Origin: Maratus speciosus
Lineage: Eukaryota; Arthropoda; Arachnida; Araneae; Salticidae
Length of the DNA stretch: 64,000 bases
Assembly: GCA_963932465.1 (NCBI GenBank)
Contig: OZ010799.1
Location: 161,010,761-161,074,760, forward strand
Direction: 5' to 3'
Shown in pieces: positions 23,700-35,300 of the stretch. Each line of letters begins with the position of its first letter. The stretch's first letter is position 1. Below the pieces are notes generated by a model. The model did not search any database. It was not told the DNA's origin and saw nothing but the letters and a program-made list of their open reading frames with translations. A program made the position numbers and the translations under genes.

Positions 23700-24310
23700 G
23701 TTAGAAAAATTGCTTAAAATGCACAAGTTATAGCCCGGAGGGATAAATAATGTAAGGCTTTTTGAAATTTTTATTATTTCTCGTGTGATCGCAAGTTTTT
23801 AGCTTTAAGTATGCAAAATTTCAGTTATCCAACTTAATTAGGGGCTCAGTTAGAAGAAAATGCTTAAAATACACAAGTTAGAGCCCAGAAAAGTAAATAA
23901 TATAAGACTTTTTGAAAAATTTATGATTTTGCGTGGATCGCAAGTGTTCAGGTATAAATCTGCAAAATTTCAAGCCTCCATATTAATTAGGGACTTAGTT
24001 AGAAAAATTGCTTAAAATGCACAAGTTAGAGACCGGAGTAAATATAAGATTTTTTGAAATTTTTATGCTTTATCGTGTGATCGAAAGTGTTCAGCTATAA
24101 GTATGTAAAATTTCAAGTCTCCAACTTAATTAGGGGCTCAGTTAGAAAAAAAATGCTTAAAATACACAAGTTAGAGCTCACAGGGTTAAATGGAACACTT
24201 TTTCAATATTTTATGATTTGTCGTTTGATATCAGGTGTTCAGCTGTAAGTATGGAAAATTTCAAGTCTCCAACATATATAGTTTCTGAGAGCGGGCTCTG
24301 TGATAGACGG
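23700..24310. repeat. Four ~148-bp tandem repeats with GACGGACAGAC tail
   Basis: Units start near 23700, 23849, 23998 and 24141. Each reads GTTAGAAAAATTGCTTAAAA(T/A)(G/A)CACAAGTTA-type sequence, then a TTTTTGAAATTTTTAT block, then AAAATTTCAAG and TTAATTAGGGGCTCAG. The last unit ends AGAGCGGGCTCTGTGATAG followed by GACGGACGGACAGACAGAC. Non-coding. Confidence 0.9.
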
Positions 24311-24449
24311 ACGGACAGACAGACAGACAGATGAGTGAGACGAATAGGTTATCGTCAGATGAACGATACCCTAAGATCTGGGCGATAAATAATCCATGAA
24401 TGTAAAAATAGTTTGTCCCGGATAATCAAAATTTTCGAGCTGTGATCAC

Positions 24450-24690
24450 TGCAAATAGAAGCGTCTTAAATTTAGACACATATGTGACTGAAAAAGAATT
24501 TTAGACACTTAAGTGTCTTAATCTGAAAATTAAGACACTATAGATGTCTTAATTTAAGATACATAAGCGTCTTACTATGACAATGGTGTAAACGAACTGA
24601 GAATAATGTCTAAAATATCCGCAAACGTCTTATTTTAAGACACTTCATTGCTTTAAACGTGTCTTAATTTAAGACGTTTTGATTCTTCCG
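24450..24690. repeat. Cluster of short palindromes with GTCTTAA cores
   Basis: At least seven copies of GTCTTAA/TTAAGAC or one-base variants are packed into ~240 bp, many as self-complementary pairs such as ACACTTAAGTGT and GTCTTAATTTAAGAC. The density is far above chance. A sister cluster with GTCTGAA cores lies at 27135-27275. Confidence 0.85.
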
Positions 24691-24698
24691 ACGCAATA

Positions 24699-24716
24699 AC
24701 CACCAGGGGGCACTAG
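24699..24716 (+). promoter_or_regulatory. CTCF-like motif
   Basis: The word ACCACCAGGGGGCACTAG closely matches the CTCF core consensus (CCACNAGGGGGCGC). This is a motif match only. Similar words occur in repeats at 23432-23447, 28827-28842 (minus) and 32801-32816 (minus). Confidence 0.4.
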
Positions 24717-25300
24717 CACTCCCAGTTGCGCATGCGTTTTAGATGTCTTCGTTCGAAGTGGTATACGTTGTAATTCAAACAAAGTTTGTTTTTATGTACG
24801 CGTGTATTTTAATTCTTTTTTGCGAAATGTGAAGTACTGTGATTTTAATTCGTATTAACTTGCATTATTTATTTATTGAATACATACATCTGACGTGTGT
24901 GCTCGACATCAAATGTCTCTTAGAAGCTGTCGTCGATACAAGGGCGGGATAGACACAGAACAGAAGTAGACGACGGTTGAAGATTACATCCGGAAATTCT
25001 ACAAAGCGTGTGCAATGGGCTTAGTGTTAACTTGTATCAATTTATATCAATAATATTGTGTTATTCATCTTCGTCCTGTCGAAGCTGGCAAAAAAAAAGA
25101 AACTTTTGTCTGGCGGGTCCTGTTTTTAGGATGAAACATCTCATTCTTTAAATATGGCTAGTCGGATGTATTATGGGATTACCTTTTAAACTGATGAAAG
25201 TCTTTCTCCCTCACTGTGGTTGTGGTAGTTTTTAAAATTTCAAATCGAGGAATATTTCTTACCTCTTGCAGCAACTCAAGTAAGTTTCTTTATAGTAGTA
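24717..25300 (+). other. Less AT-rich segment with a splice-donor-like end
   Basis: This ~580-bp stretch has more G and C than most of the window and no simple repeat. It ends TTGCAGCAACTCAAGTAAGT near 25268-25287, which contains an acceptor-like pyrimidine-AG and a consensus GTAAGT donor. It could be a promoter with a non-coding first exon of a host gene. No start codon with a meaningful frame follows, so this is a weak inference. Confidence 0.25.
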
Positions 25301-25699
25301 AAATTAGTGTATTTTATGATTTTATTTATTGTACTAAACAAAATCCTGCATGAAATTTAATTAGTTTTGAATCTGTTCGCAAAAAACCCCACTAATTCTA
25401 GAAGTATATATTTTTAAACTTATGACGTTCTTTTTTATTACGAATTATATATTCAATGTCAGTTCTTAGTTTCAATGGATAATTTTTATCTCGCAGTAAA
25501 TGACGGCCACAAGGAAGTAAAGAAAAAAAAAACTTTGAAAGATGACCTAATGCTTTCTTACTTCCTGGCATAAAACCGCAGATTAAAAAAAGATAAATAA
25601 AGTAAATGAGACTCGTCTATTATATGAAGCTGCCTGTAAAAATATACATATGTATTTGATTTGCAATCAACTCTAATACTGATTTTTTTATTATTTTTA

Positions 25700-26870
25700 A
25701 TAAAAAAGTAATTTGAAATTTATAATGGGAAAAAGTAAAAACCTCTAACTAGATTTCGTATTTAAAATTGTGGTAACTTTATTTATATGCACTTATACGA
25801 AAAATACAAAAATGACAGATGTTACTGTATATATTTAAGACGAAAGAAGTTTGGAAATCATAAGTTATTTTTTCCTCATGTTTTTAATATAGAATATGTA
25901 CTTATTTGTTTTTATTGATAGTTGAATAGCTTTTGTGAGTACCCTCTGATCTACATAAAAACTTGCCCATGTGGAAATATAAATTTTTTAAAAACATAAT
26001 TTTTAAATAAGTATTTTCATTTTTTTTTGGGGTGGGGGGGGGGGATTTTGCATGAATTTTTGTAAAGCTGATATCTTAAATCTTGCACTGATTATAATGA
26101 AAGTTTTGAACTTTTAGAGTATGACAAGTTAAAAAACGCAAATATATTTAACAAAATACCAAAGTCATTTTTTCCCCAATGTTATTAAAGTAGAATATTT
26201 ATTTATTTATTTTCATTATTCATAGTTAAATGGCTGTTGTGATTATCAAGTGATGTATATGTAAAATTGCCTATGTGGCAATATATTTTTTTATATTTTC
26301 ATTTTTTTTTTTTTTTGGGGGGGGGGGGATTTTTGCAATTTTCGTACATCTGATATTTTAAATCTTTTTCCACATTCAACCGAGTATAATAAATATTTTG
26401 AACTTTTAGAGTAGGACAAGATTATAAAATATATATATATATTTATCTATGTACCTTAAAAGCCCTTAATAGCGAACACTTCGGGACCGCGGAATTTGTT
26501 CGATAATTGGATGTCTACTTTTTTGAGGTAAAAATATACAAATATGTATGTCTGCTGATTAAAAAAGTATTCGTTAAATAGAGGTGTTCGCTATTCGAGA
26601 ATGTCCATTAACCTCCACAACAGATACTCCCGAATATCGGACATCTCAATTTAGACAACTATAATGCAGGGTTGCGTTTTTTGCAAAAGTACTTCTTGAT
26701 TAAAGGAAGGGCAAACTGGGAAGTGCCCCGTCCCCCTACGACTGTAGTGCCCCCAAATTTGATGTGCAATATTTGTAAAGCTTACATTTTAAATCTGTTT
26801 CGAAATTGTACTGATTATAATCAATATTTTGAACTTTTAAAGTAAAATAAGGTTAAAAACAAAATAAATT
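25700..26870. repeat. Tandem duplication (~300 bp) carrying G-tracts
   Basis: Two good copies lie at about 25855-26110 and 26155-26420, and a shorter third piece at about 26750-26860. Shared words are TTTTTTCC(T/C)CA, TAGAATATTTATTTATT-like, TGCC(C/T)ATGTGG and TTTTGAACTTTTAGAGTA. Each full copy carries a run of about 12 or more Gs (near 26032-26043 and 26317-26328) after a T-run. Non-coding. Confidence 0.75.
26462..26660. mobile_element. Possible Tigger/pogo-type terminal fragment
   Basis: Short words GCGAACACTTCGGGACC, TTCGTTAAATAGAGGTGTTC and GCTATTCGAGAATGTCC recur in opposite senses, in the style of pogo/Tigger terminal regions (alternating 'cgaacac / taaatagagg' words). There is no coding sequence and no clear duplication. 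The assignment rests on word resemblance only. Confidence 0.35.
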
Positions 26871-27039
26871 TTAAAAAATCTAATATTTAGATAAATATTT
26901 TTTGTTTTTTAATCTTGTTCTACTCCTGAAGTTCAAGATATTGATTATAATCAGTACAATGTCGTAAAAGATTTAAATTATCAACGTAACGAAAATTGTA
27001 TACCAAAACTGAGAGCACCAAAAAAATCAGGCTGTATTG

Positions 27040-27054
27040 GGGGGGGGGGGGGAG
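27040..27054 (+). repeat. G-tract
   Basis: TTGGGGGGGGGGGGGGAGGGG is the third long G-run within about 1 kb. Runs of this length are rare in such AT-rich DNA. Confidence 0.9.
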
Positions 27055-27134
27055 GGGCAGGACCACAGCCAAATATTTTTCCAGGATTCAACGTGGTCAA
27101 ACATGGCTACGTATGATGCTTACAAAAAAATGGA

Positions 27135-27275
27135 TGCGATTCAGACGTTTGAAGTGTCTGAAATTCAGACGCAAAAAGTGTCTGAAAAAATTCAGACATT
27201 TTAAAATGTCTGAAAATTGAACACTCCATTTCAGACACTTAAGTGTCTGAATTTCAGACATTTTAATTTAGAGTG
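27135..27275. repeat. Cluster of short palindromes with GTCTGAA cores
   Basis: Repeated AAGTGTCTGAA/TTCAGACACTT-type words, such as ATTTCAGACACTTAAGTG and GTCTGAATTTCAGAC, fill ~140 bp. It is similar in design to the GTCTTAA cluster at 24.5 kb. Confidence 0.85.
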
Positions 27276-27599
27276 ATACCATATTGTCTTTTTCCCTGCG
27301 GAATTCTTAATAAGTGGAATAAGATATAACAAAGTGAGGTTATTTTTTTTATGTGAGATATGATAATGATGCAAAAACGCTACGTCAGTACAAATCAACT
27401 GCATTTTTGCCATATGAAAAGTATTATAGCACAGTTTGACTTCAAAAATCCGGCAACTTAAAAAATCGGGCATCAAAACCATCATCTTCCCTTCCTTTTT
27501 CTTTTACACTTTCAAGTTATGGTAGAATAAAATAAGAAATTGTATTCTGTATTAAAACTTCAAGATCAAAAGATAAATGCAAAAAAAAAAAAATAATAA

Positions 27600-28010
27600 T
27601 AATAATAATTGACATTTCTTTGATTTGTCAGTGGCGATTATTTTCTGAACAAATTTTCTGGGAGCTGCACTGTTGCTCAGCAATGGCGTGTAGACTAGTA
27701 CACAAGTTCTTTCGAGTCTTTCTTCTGAAGTTGTGCTAAATAGAACTGCCAATAACGCTAGTAACAGCTCCAAAGACGAGGATGAACAACAGGCAGAAGA
27801 GAAGGTGTCACTAGAATAATGCATAAATTTAACTTGTGAATTAATACTTTAGAGAACAAGACTGTATTTCTGAAATGGATCCGCAATAGAAATCTCGGAC
27901 AATAAAATTCAAGAAAAACTTATTAAAGAACGGCCAAAAATATTGAAGCAAACAAAACTGACATCGATGTTTCCGAAATTACACGAGAAGAAATAATTTC
28001 GCTCTTTATT
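27600..28010 (+). pseudogene. Unassigned coding-like fragment(s)
   Basis: Two plus-strand stretches look like protein tails. At about 27700-27820 a frame runs STQVLSSLSSEVVLNRTANN, continues with an acidic, Ser/Lys-rich tail, and stops near 27818. At about 27900-27995 another runs EKLIKERPKILKQTKLTSMF and ends PKLHEKK and a stop. Base composition is more coding-like than the surroundings. The second contains a Q-x-x-L-x-x-M-F word similar to tails of some pogo-like transposases. No domain is certain, and this may be the eroded end of one more DNA transposon or of a captured gene. Confidence 0.3.
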
Positions 28011-28188
28011 AGATTTTTTTTTCTGTAATATAGAAAATGTCAATTAATGTAAGTTTAATTTATATTTAAATTTCTCTTTTTCTGACATAATTTCACTTAC
28101 AAATGAAATAAATTATGGCTAAAAGCACCACTAAGAATACAGTACTACTTTTGACATTCCGGCGTAGTCTCGGTCACGATGATGCCGG

Positions 28189-28333
28189 GTTTTAGGTAGC
28201 TTTCTTTACAAAAAAGCTACCTATTGCAGCCGTTCGGAGGAAAGCGATTTCAACAAATTTTGGGTATATTTTCATCGATCATGACCCCCAGACCCCGAAA
28301 CCACCCTCCGTTCAAAATTGATATATATATATA
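28189..28333 (+). mobile_element. 5' end of Helentron/DINE-like element, copy 1
   Basis: It starts TTTTAGGTAGCTTTC followed by a hairpin (AGGTAGCTTT...AAAAGCTACCT), then CAGCCGTTCGGAGGAAAGCG and CCCCCAGACCCCGAAACC, and reaches a TA microsatellite. A Helitron pair is inserted in that microsatellite, and copy 1 resumes at 36276. The same 5' module occurs at 43953, at 43697 (inverted) and internally at 37240 and 45080. Confidence 0.8.
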
Positions 28334-31300
28334 TATCTATTCTATTATATATATATAATCCAAACGGAAATTTCGTTCCGAACGCCGAGATTTCGAGTTC
28401 TACCGCATGGATTTTTACGGAACTTATACCGTTATATAGGTATCGTTTCAGGGAAGGTTTTAAGCTATAACACATCATTCTACCTAGATTAGTTATAGAA
28501 TGATTACGGAAAATTCTGTTATTTTGGACTTTGTTACTTCATATTTCCTTAAATATCTGAGCTCCTATTGGTCGTAGAGCTTAGATCTCGCGCCAAAAGT
28601 AGTTCCGAAGCACCCAAGCAAACTTTTACCCGCGATTATTTTGCCGTTATCCGATTTCCTCTAACTCTATTAGGGGCCCGCGTAGGGCCCCTTTAACATA
28701 TTTTTCGTAGTAATTTCAGCAATTATCTTACATTATTCGTTAAGACCGCCACCCTCCCGATTCATGTATCTACGGAAAGGTTGCACGAAGGAGTTTCGTT
28801 CGGATACGCTTTCGTTAAGAATAGAGTGCGCTCCCTGGTGGTGGAATGTGGAACTAACATAACGCGATATTGTTAAAATTGGGAAATCTAACAATGCGAT
28901 CTGTTTTAAACTTTGAGATAGTTCATAACACATAATCTATTATCTATTCTATTATATATATATATAAAATCTATTATCTATTCTATTATCTATTATATAT
29001 ATAAAATCCAAACGGAAATTTCGTTCCGAACGCCTAGATTTCGAGTTCTACTGCATGGATTTTTACGGAACTTATACCGTTAGATAGGTATTGTTTCAGG
29101 GAAGGTTTTAAGCTATAACACATTATTCTACCTATATTAGTTTTAGAATTATGGCGGAAAATTCTGTTATTTTGGGCGATAAGGTTACCATTTTATTTCT
29201 TGGCGAAATTCATCGTTGATAAAAAAAAAAATTGAAACGGCTATTAAACCTCGAAAAATAAAAGAAAAACTGTTACTAATTTTATTTAAATGAAAACAAA
29301 AGAAAAAAAGAAAAAGAAAATCCGTTTCAATGAGTGATAATATTAAAAAACGGAAACATTTAATCAAAACCTGAAAGAAATATTTGTAATGCTTAAAAAT
29401 TAATTTAATAAGAAATATTACACTTGATACGCAATATTTGGCTCTTTATCGCTTGCGTTAGATATGGAAACGAATCAGAAAATTTGATTAGATGAAATTT
29501 TAACGACATTTTCTTTCTGTTCTATTCTTTTCTTTTTTTTATATCTAATTGTCTCATCACGTGACTTATAGAAGAAACAAGCAGATGTAATTGTGAGTCA
29601 CATGTGTAATTACTATTTGTTTCTTTACAATTTTTTATTTTTCTTTTGCCGCCAAACAATATGATTTTAAGCCAAAAATGCATAAGCGTGACATTAGCTT
29701 GAGGATGTTCTCACAAATGGTGTTTTTTTAGGTGAAAGAGATCATTTTTTGAGTACATTTTCATATTCAATTGTAACTTATATAGATATCAGTTAATATT
29801 TTAAAAATGGAATCGAATACTTAAATTTCAGTGTGAATTTCTGCCACACATACATATTGTAAAATAATTTCATACTTTTTAAAATGTTTTTCGCCGTAAT
29901 TCCGAAAGCATGTGATATTTATAAACTCGAACTCAGATCAACGAATATTACCCATTTTATTTAAGCAAATATTATCTGTTTTCTCAAGTCATATCGCCAA
30001 TTTCATTTATAGGAAAATTCACAGATTCGAAATCTAGGAAATAAAGATAATTTTTAAGGAAATTTATGTTTTAATACGTTATTACTATGGAAAAATTCAA
30101 CATTTTGAAAAAAAAAAAATTACAAGTCTTTTGTAATTCGTCATTTCTTCTTCGTCTTTCTTCGTACTTTCTCCTCTGTTATGTAATATTTCAAATGATA
30201 TTGGACTAATTTTCGATCATCGATTCACCGCAAAATGGCATATCTAATATAGTATATAAAATAAAGTCTGGATTAGGGGACTAATTAACGCACAGCGCAA
30301 ACTACTGAACCTAAAATCTTGAAAATCGTGGTAAAAATACTTCTTATGACATAAACTTCTGCTAAGAAAGGATTTTCTAAAGTGTCACCCCTAATGGTTT
30401 TTGCACGGGGAGGGGAAAAAAATCAAATATCAAAATTATGCGTCAAATGATAGCATATTTTAATGTAGTTTTGTATGCTGAATCGAATGCTACCAAATAA
30501 ATGTTTATAAGTCCAACAATTCATGACACATTTCATATTTTTCTAATTTGGCGGTGTCTTTGGCATCTAAACCTCAAAATATCTATCATTACATCCGTTA
30601 CTCTAGCAACGGAAAAAATTCAAATCAACCCTTTTGGCTAAAAAATAAAAACGGCTCTATGAGTTTGAAATATAAATGCAAGCATCTTAATTTTTTAAAA
30701 AAATAGTGATTTTATGTAAAATAAAAGGGAAAAAATTACTGAGAATTTAACGTTATAAAACAAAAATGGAAAAGGTACTACTTAGATATTCCGTCGACCA
30801 AAAATCTATAGTCAAACTATAAGATTAAATGCCAATAATGGTTGATCGTAAATATCAAATTCACTTGAATTTAAACAAACTACACGTGTTTACGTCATCA
30901 AGTGATTTTAATTTCGGCGTTTTATTTGTACTTTTATTAATTTTATACTAATTTATTTGTTATTTCGTTATTTAAAATAAAGATTATGTCAATTTATATA
31001 ATTTGGCGAATGGTTTGGCGATTTATATAATTTGGCGAAATTGGTCGACGGGATAACAAGTAGTACCAATGAAAATATTTAAGTATGAAAGCAATGTTTG
31101 TAACGACTTAAAAATTATTTTCATATATATCAACTCGGTTTATGGCGTCAGATGCCGTCATCCGAAGAATCTACAAGAGTCTTTTTCCATTTTTTCCGGT
31201 CATAGGTTTCTCATTGAAAGATACTGGAATTGGAATAATATTGTGCGATTTATAAATTGCTCCTCGATAAGAAGAAAAAATGGGTACATTTATAACAACC

Positions 31301-32318
31301 GTGCGCACATCTCGCTGATAGCATTTTTAAAATTCCCAGTAGCAGTAGTTACATTTTGCGTATGTAAATAAAAAATATTTTTTTGCTTTTAATTATGGCA
31401 TTATTTTTTGTTATTGTTTATCTTTTCAGTTTTTTAAATGAAATTAGTATAAGGCATGCATTTTAAATTAAATGAGTGAAAGGTTTGTGTTTTAAATGAA
31501 AATAATAAAATAAGAGCATGCTATGAAAACAATCTTTATTGATTTATTACCTGCGCCCGGCTGACATAAAAGTATCACAAAAGCCACATATTCACTTTTC
31601 TTTGAGTAGTTGCTCATGAGAATTCAAGTTAACCTTCCGTAATCGGATACTTCACATACTGGTGTATTAGCTTTAATGTTGAAAGCATCGTTTTTGTTTG
31701 AAGCGAAAACTTTACTATGAATTCTATTACACAAAATCGCATCATCATCATCTACTATATATTTACAACGGAAATTTGTATTTCATTCCGATTGCTTATA
31801 ATACTTTCGTAGGATATACCACAATTAGTTAGGTAATAATTTTGGAAAGGTTTTAGTGTATACATATTGTTCAAGGGTACTTAGTTATAGAGCAACAGTA
31901 AAAGTTCAAAAATTATGTGAACCTGATTATGAAAGTTTAGCCTTTTTAAAAAAATCTTCAGAACATATTTTGTTACAAGTGACCCTGTTGCATGACTTTT
32001 AGGAATGGTGTTAGTATATACGATTTCATTATATGTTGATTAGTTACAGAAGTATTAATTCCTGTTGTCATAACGGTCTCATTACCCGACCATAAGTGCG
32101 CTGTTTATAATCAACTAAAACAATTACTTCTTAATTGCTAAATTTTGTCCAACGCTTAAGATAACATTATATCGCAATGGCGTTCGCATCGTTTTCAGTA
32201 ATGTGCAAGGTCAAGCTGAAGATCCATATTGTTTAAAATACAAGTTCAAATTCACCATTTAGTTTAATCCAAGGTTCATTTGGAAATATTGACCAGCGCA
32301 GCGGGCATAGCCTGCTAG
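28334..32318 (+). mobile_element. Non-autonomous Helitron, unit A
   Basis: It starts TC (28334, TCTATTCTATTATATATATA) and ends with a GC-rich hairpin (GCGGGCATAGCCTGC) directly followed by CTAG at 32315-32318. These are the classical Helitron termini, sitting between A and T in a TA tract with no target duplication. Its ~3.98 kb encode no Rep/helicase. Internally the 5' block AATCCAAACGGAAATTTCG recurs at about 29008, and a small MITE lies at 30771-31060. Short open frames at 28272-28478, 28733-28933, 29185-29367 and 31069-31371 show no family features. Confidence 0.82.
30771..31063. mobile_element. Small MITE inside Helitron unit A
   Basis: Inverted ends read GGTACTACTTAGATATTCCG at the left and, inverted, GGTACTACTTGTTATCCCGT at the right. 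Both continue TCGACCAA. It is about 290 bp with no coding. A matching copy is in unit B at about 34745-35042, so it predates the duplication. Confidence 0.7.
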
Positions 32319-35300
32319 TATATATATATAATCCAAACGGAAATTTCGTTCCGAACGCCGAGATTTCGAGTTCTACCGCATGGATTTTTACGGAACTTAT
32401 ACCGTTAGATAGGTATCGTTCCAGGGAAGGTTTTAAGCTATAACACATCATTCTACCTAGATTGGTTATAGAATTGGTACGGAAAATTCTATTATTTTGG
32501 ACTTTGTTACTTCATATTTCCTTAAATATCTGGGCTCCTATTGGTCGTAGAGATTCGATCTCGCGCCAAAAGTAGCTCCGAAGCACCCAAGCAAACTTTT
32601 CCCCGCGATTATTTTGCCGTCTTCCGATTTCCTCTAACTCTATTAGGGGCCCGTGTAGAGCCCCTTTAAAATATTTTTCGTAGTAATTTCAGCAATTATC
32701 TTAAATTTTTGGTTAAGACCGCCACCCTCCCGATTCATGTATCTACGGAAAGGTTGCATGAAGGAGTTTCGTTCAGATACGCTTTCGTTAAGAATAGAGT
32801 GCGCTCCCTGGTGGTGGAATGTGGAACTAACATAACGCGATATTGTTAAAATTAGGAAATCTAACAATGCGATCTGTTTTAAACTTTGAGATAGTTCATA
32901 ACACATAATCTATTATCTATTCTATTATAGATATATAAAATCTATTGTCTATTCTATTATCTATTTATATATATAAAATCCAAACGGAAATTTCGTTCCG
33001 AACGCCTAGATTTCGAGTTCTACTGCATGGATTTTTACGGAACCTATACCGTTAGATAGGTATTGTTTCAGGGAAGGTTTTAAGCTATAACGCATTATTC
33101 TACCTATATTAGTTTTAGAATTATGACGGAAGATTCTGTTATTTTGGGCGATAAGGTTACCATTTTATTTCTTGGCGAAATTCATCGTTGATAAAAAAAA
33201 AAATTGAAACGGCTATTAAACCTCGAAAAATAAAAGAAAAACTGTTACTAATTTTATTTAAATGAAAAAAAAAAGAAAAAAATAAAAAGAAAATCCGTTT
33301 TAATGAGTGATAATATTAAAAAACGGAAACATTTAATCAAAACCTGAAAGAAATATTTGTAATGCTTAAAAAGTAATTTAAAAAGAAATATTACACTTGA
33401 TATGCAATATTTGGCAATTTATCGCTTGCGTTAGATATGGAAACGAATCTGAAAATTTGATTAGATGAAATTTTAACGACATTTTCTCTCTGTTCTGTTC
33501 TTTTCTTTTTTTTATATCTAACTGTCCCATCACGTGACTTATAGAAGAAACAAGCAGATGTAATTGTGAGTCACATGTGTAATTACTATTTGTTTCTTTA
33601 CAATTTATTATTTTTCTTTTGTCGCCAAACAATGTGATTTTAAGCCAAAAATGCATAAGCGTGACATTAGCTTGAGGATGTTCTCACAAATGGTGTCTTT
33701 TTAGGTGAAAGAGATCATGTTTTGAGTACATTTTCATATTCAATTGTAACTTATATAGATATCAGTTAATATTTTAAAAATGGAATCAAATACTTAAATT
33801 TCAGTGTGAATTTCTGCCACACATACATATTGTAAAATAATTTCATACTTTTTAAAATGTTTTTCGCCGTAATTCCGAAAGCATGTGATATTTATAAACT
33901 CGAACTCAGATCAACGAATATTAGCCATTTTATTTAAACAAATATTATCTATTTTCTCAAGTCATATCGCCAATTTCATTTATAGGAAAATTCACAGATT
34001 CGAAATCTAGGAAATAAAGATAATTTTTAAGGAAATTTGTGTTTTAATACGTTATTACTATGGAAAAATTCAACATTTTGAAAAAAAAAAATTACAAGTC
34101 TTTTGTAATTCGTCATTTCTTCTTCGTCTTTCTTCGTACTTTCTCCTGTGTTATGTAATATTTCAAATGATATTGGACTAATTTTCGATCATCGATTCAC
34201 CGCAAAATCGCATATCTAATATAGTATATAAAATAAAGTCTGGATTACCGGACTAATTAACGCACAGCGCAAACTACTGAACCTAAAATTTTGAAAATCG
34301 TGGTAAAAATACTTCTTTTGACATAAACTTCTGCTAAGAAATGATTTTCTAAAGTGTCACCCCTAATGGTTTTTGCAAGGGGAGGGGGAAAAAATCGAAT
34401 ATCAAAATTATGCGTCAAATGATAGCATATTTTAATGTAGTTTTCTATGCTGAATCGAATGCTACCAAATAAATTTTTATAAGTCCAACAGTTCATGACA
34501 CATTTCATATTTTTCTAATTTGGCGGTGTCTTTGGCATCTAAACCTCAAAATATCTTATCATTACATCCGTTACTCTAGCAACGGAAAAAATTCAAATCA
34601 ACCCTTTTGGATAAAAAATAAAAACGGTTCTATGAGTTTGAAATAAAAATGCAAGCATCTTAATTTTTTTAAAAAATAGTGATTTTATGTAAAATAAAAG
34701 GGAAAAAATTACCTAGAATTTAGCGTTATAAAACAAAAATGGAAAAGGTACTACTTAGATATTCCGTCGACCAAAAATCTATCGTCAAACTATAAGATTA
34801 AATGCCAATAATGATTGATCGTAAATATCAAATTCACTTGAATTTAAACAAACTACACGTGTTTACGCCATCAAGTGATTTTAATTTCGACGTTTTATTT
34901 GTATTTTTATTAATGTTATACTAATTTATTTGTTATTTCGTTATTTAAAATAAAGATTATGTCAATTTATATAATTTGGCGAATGGTTTGGCGATTTATA
35001 TAATTTGGCGAAATTGGTCGACGGGATAACAAGTAGTACCAATGAAAATATTTAAGTATGAAAGCAATGTTTGTAACGACTTAAAAATTATTTTCATATA
35101 TATAAACTCGGTTTATGGTGTCAGATGCCGTCATCCGAAGAATCTACAAGAGTCTTTTTCCATTTTTCCGGTCATAGGTTCCTCAATGAAAGAAATTGGA
35201 ATTGGAATAATATTGTGCGATTTATAAATTGCTCCTCGATAAGAAGAAAAAATGGGTACATTTATAACAACCGTGTGCACATCTCGCTGATAGCATTTTT

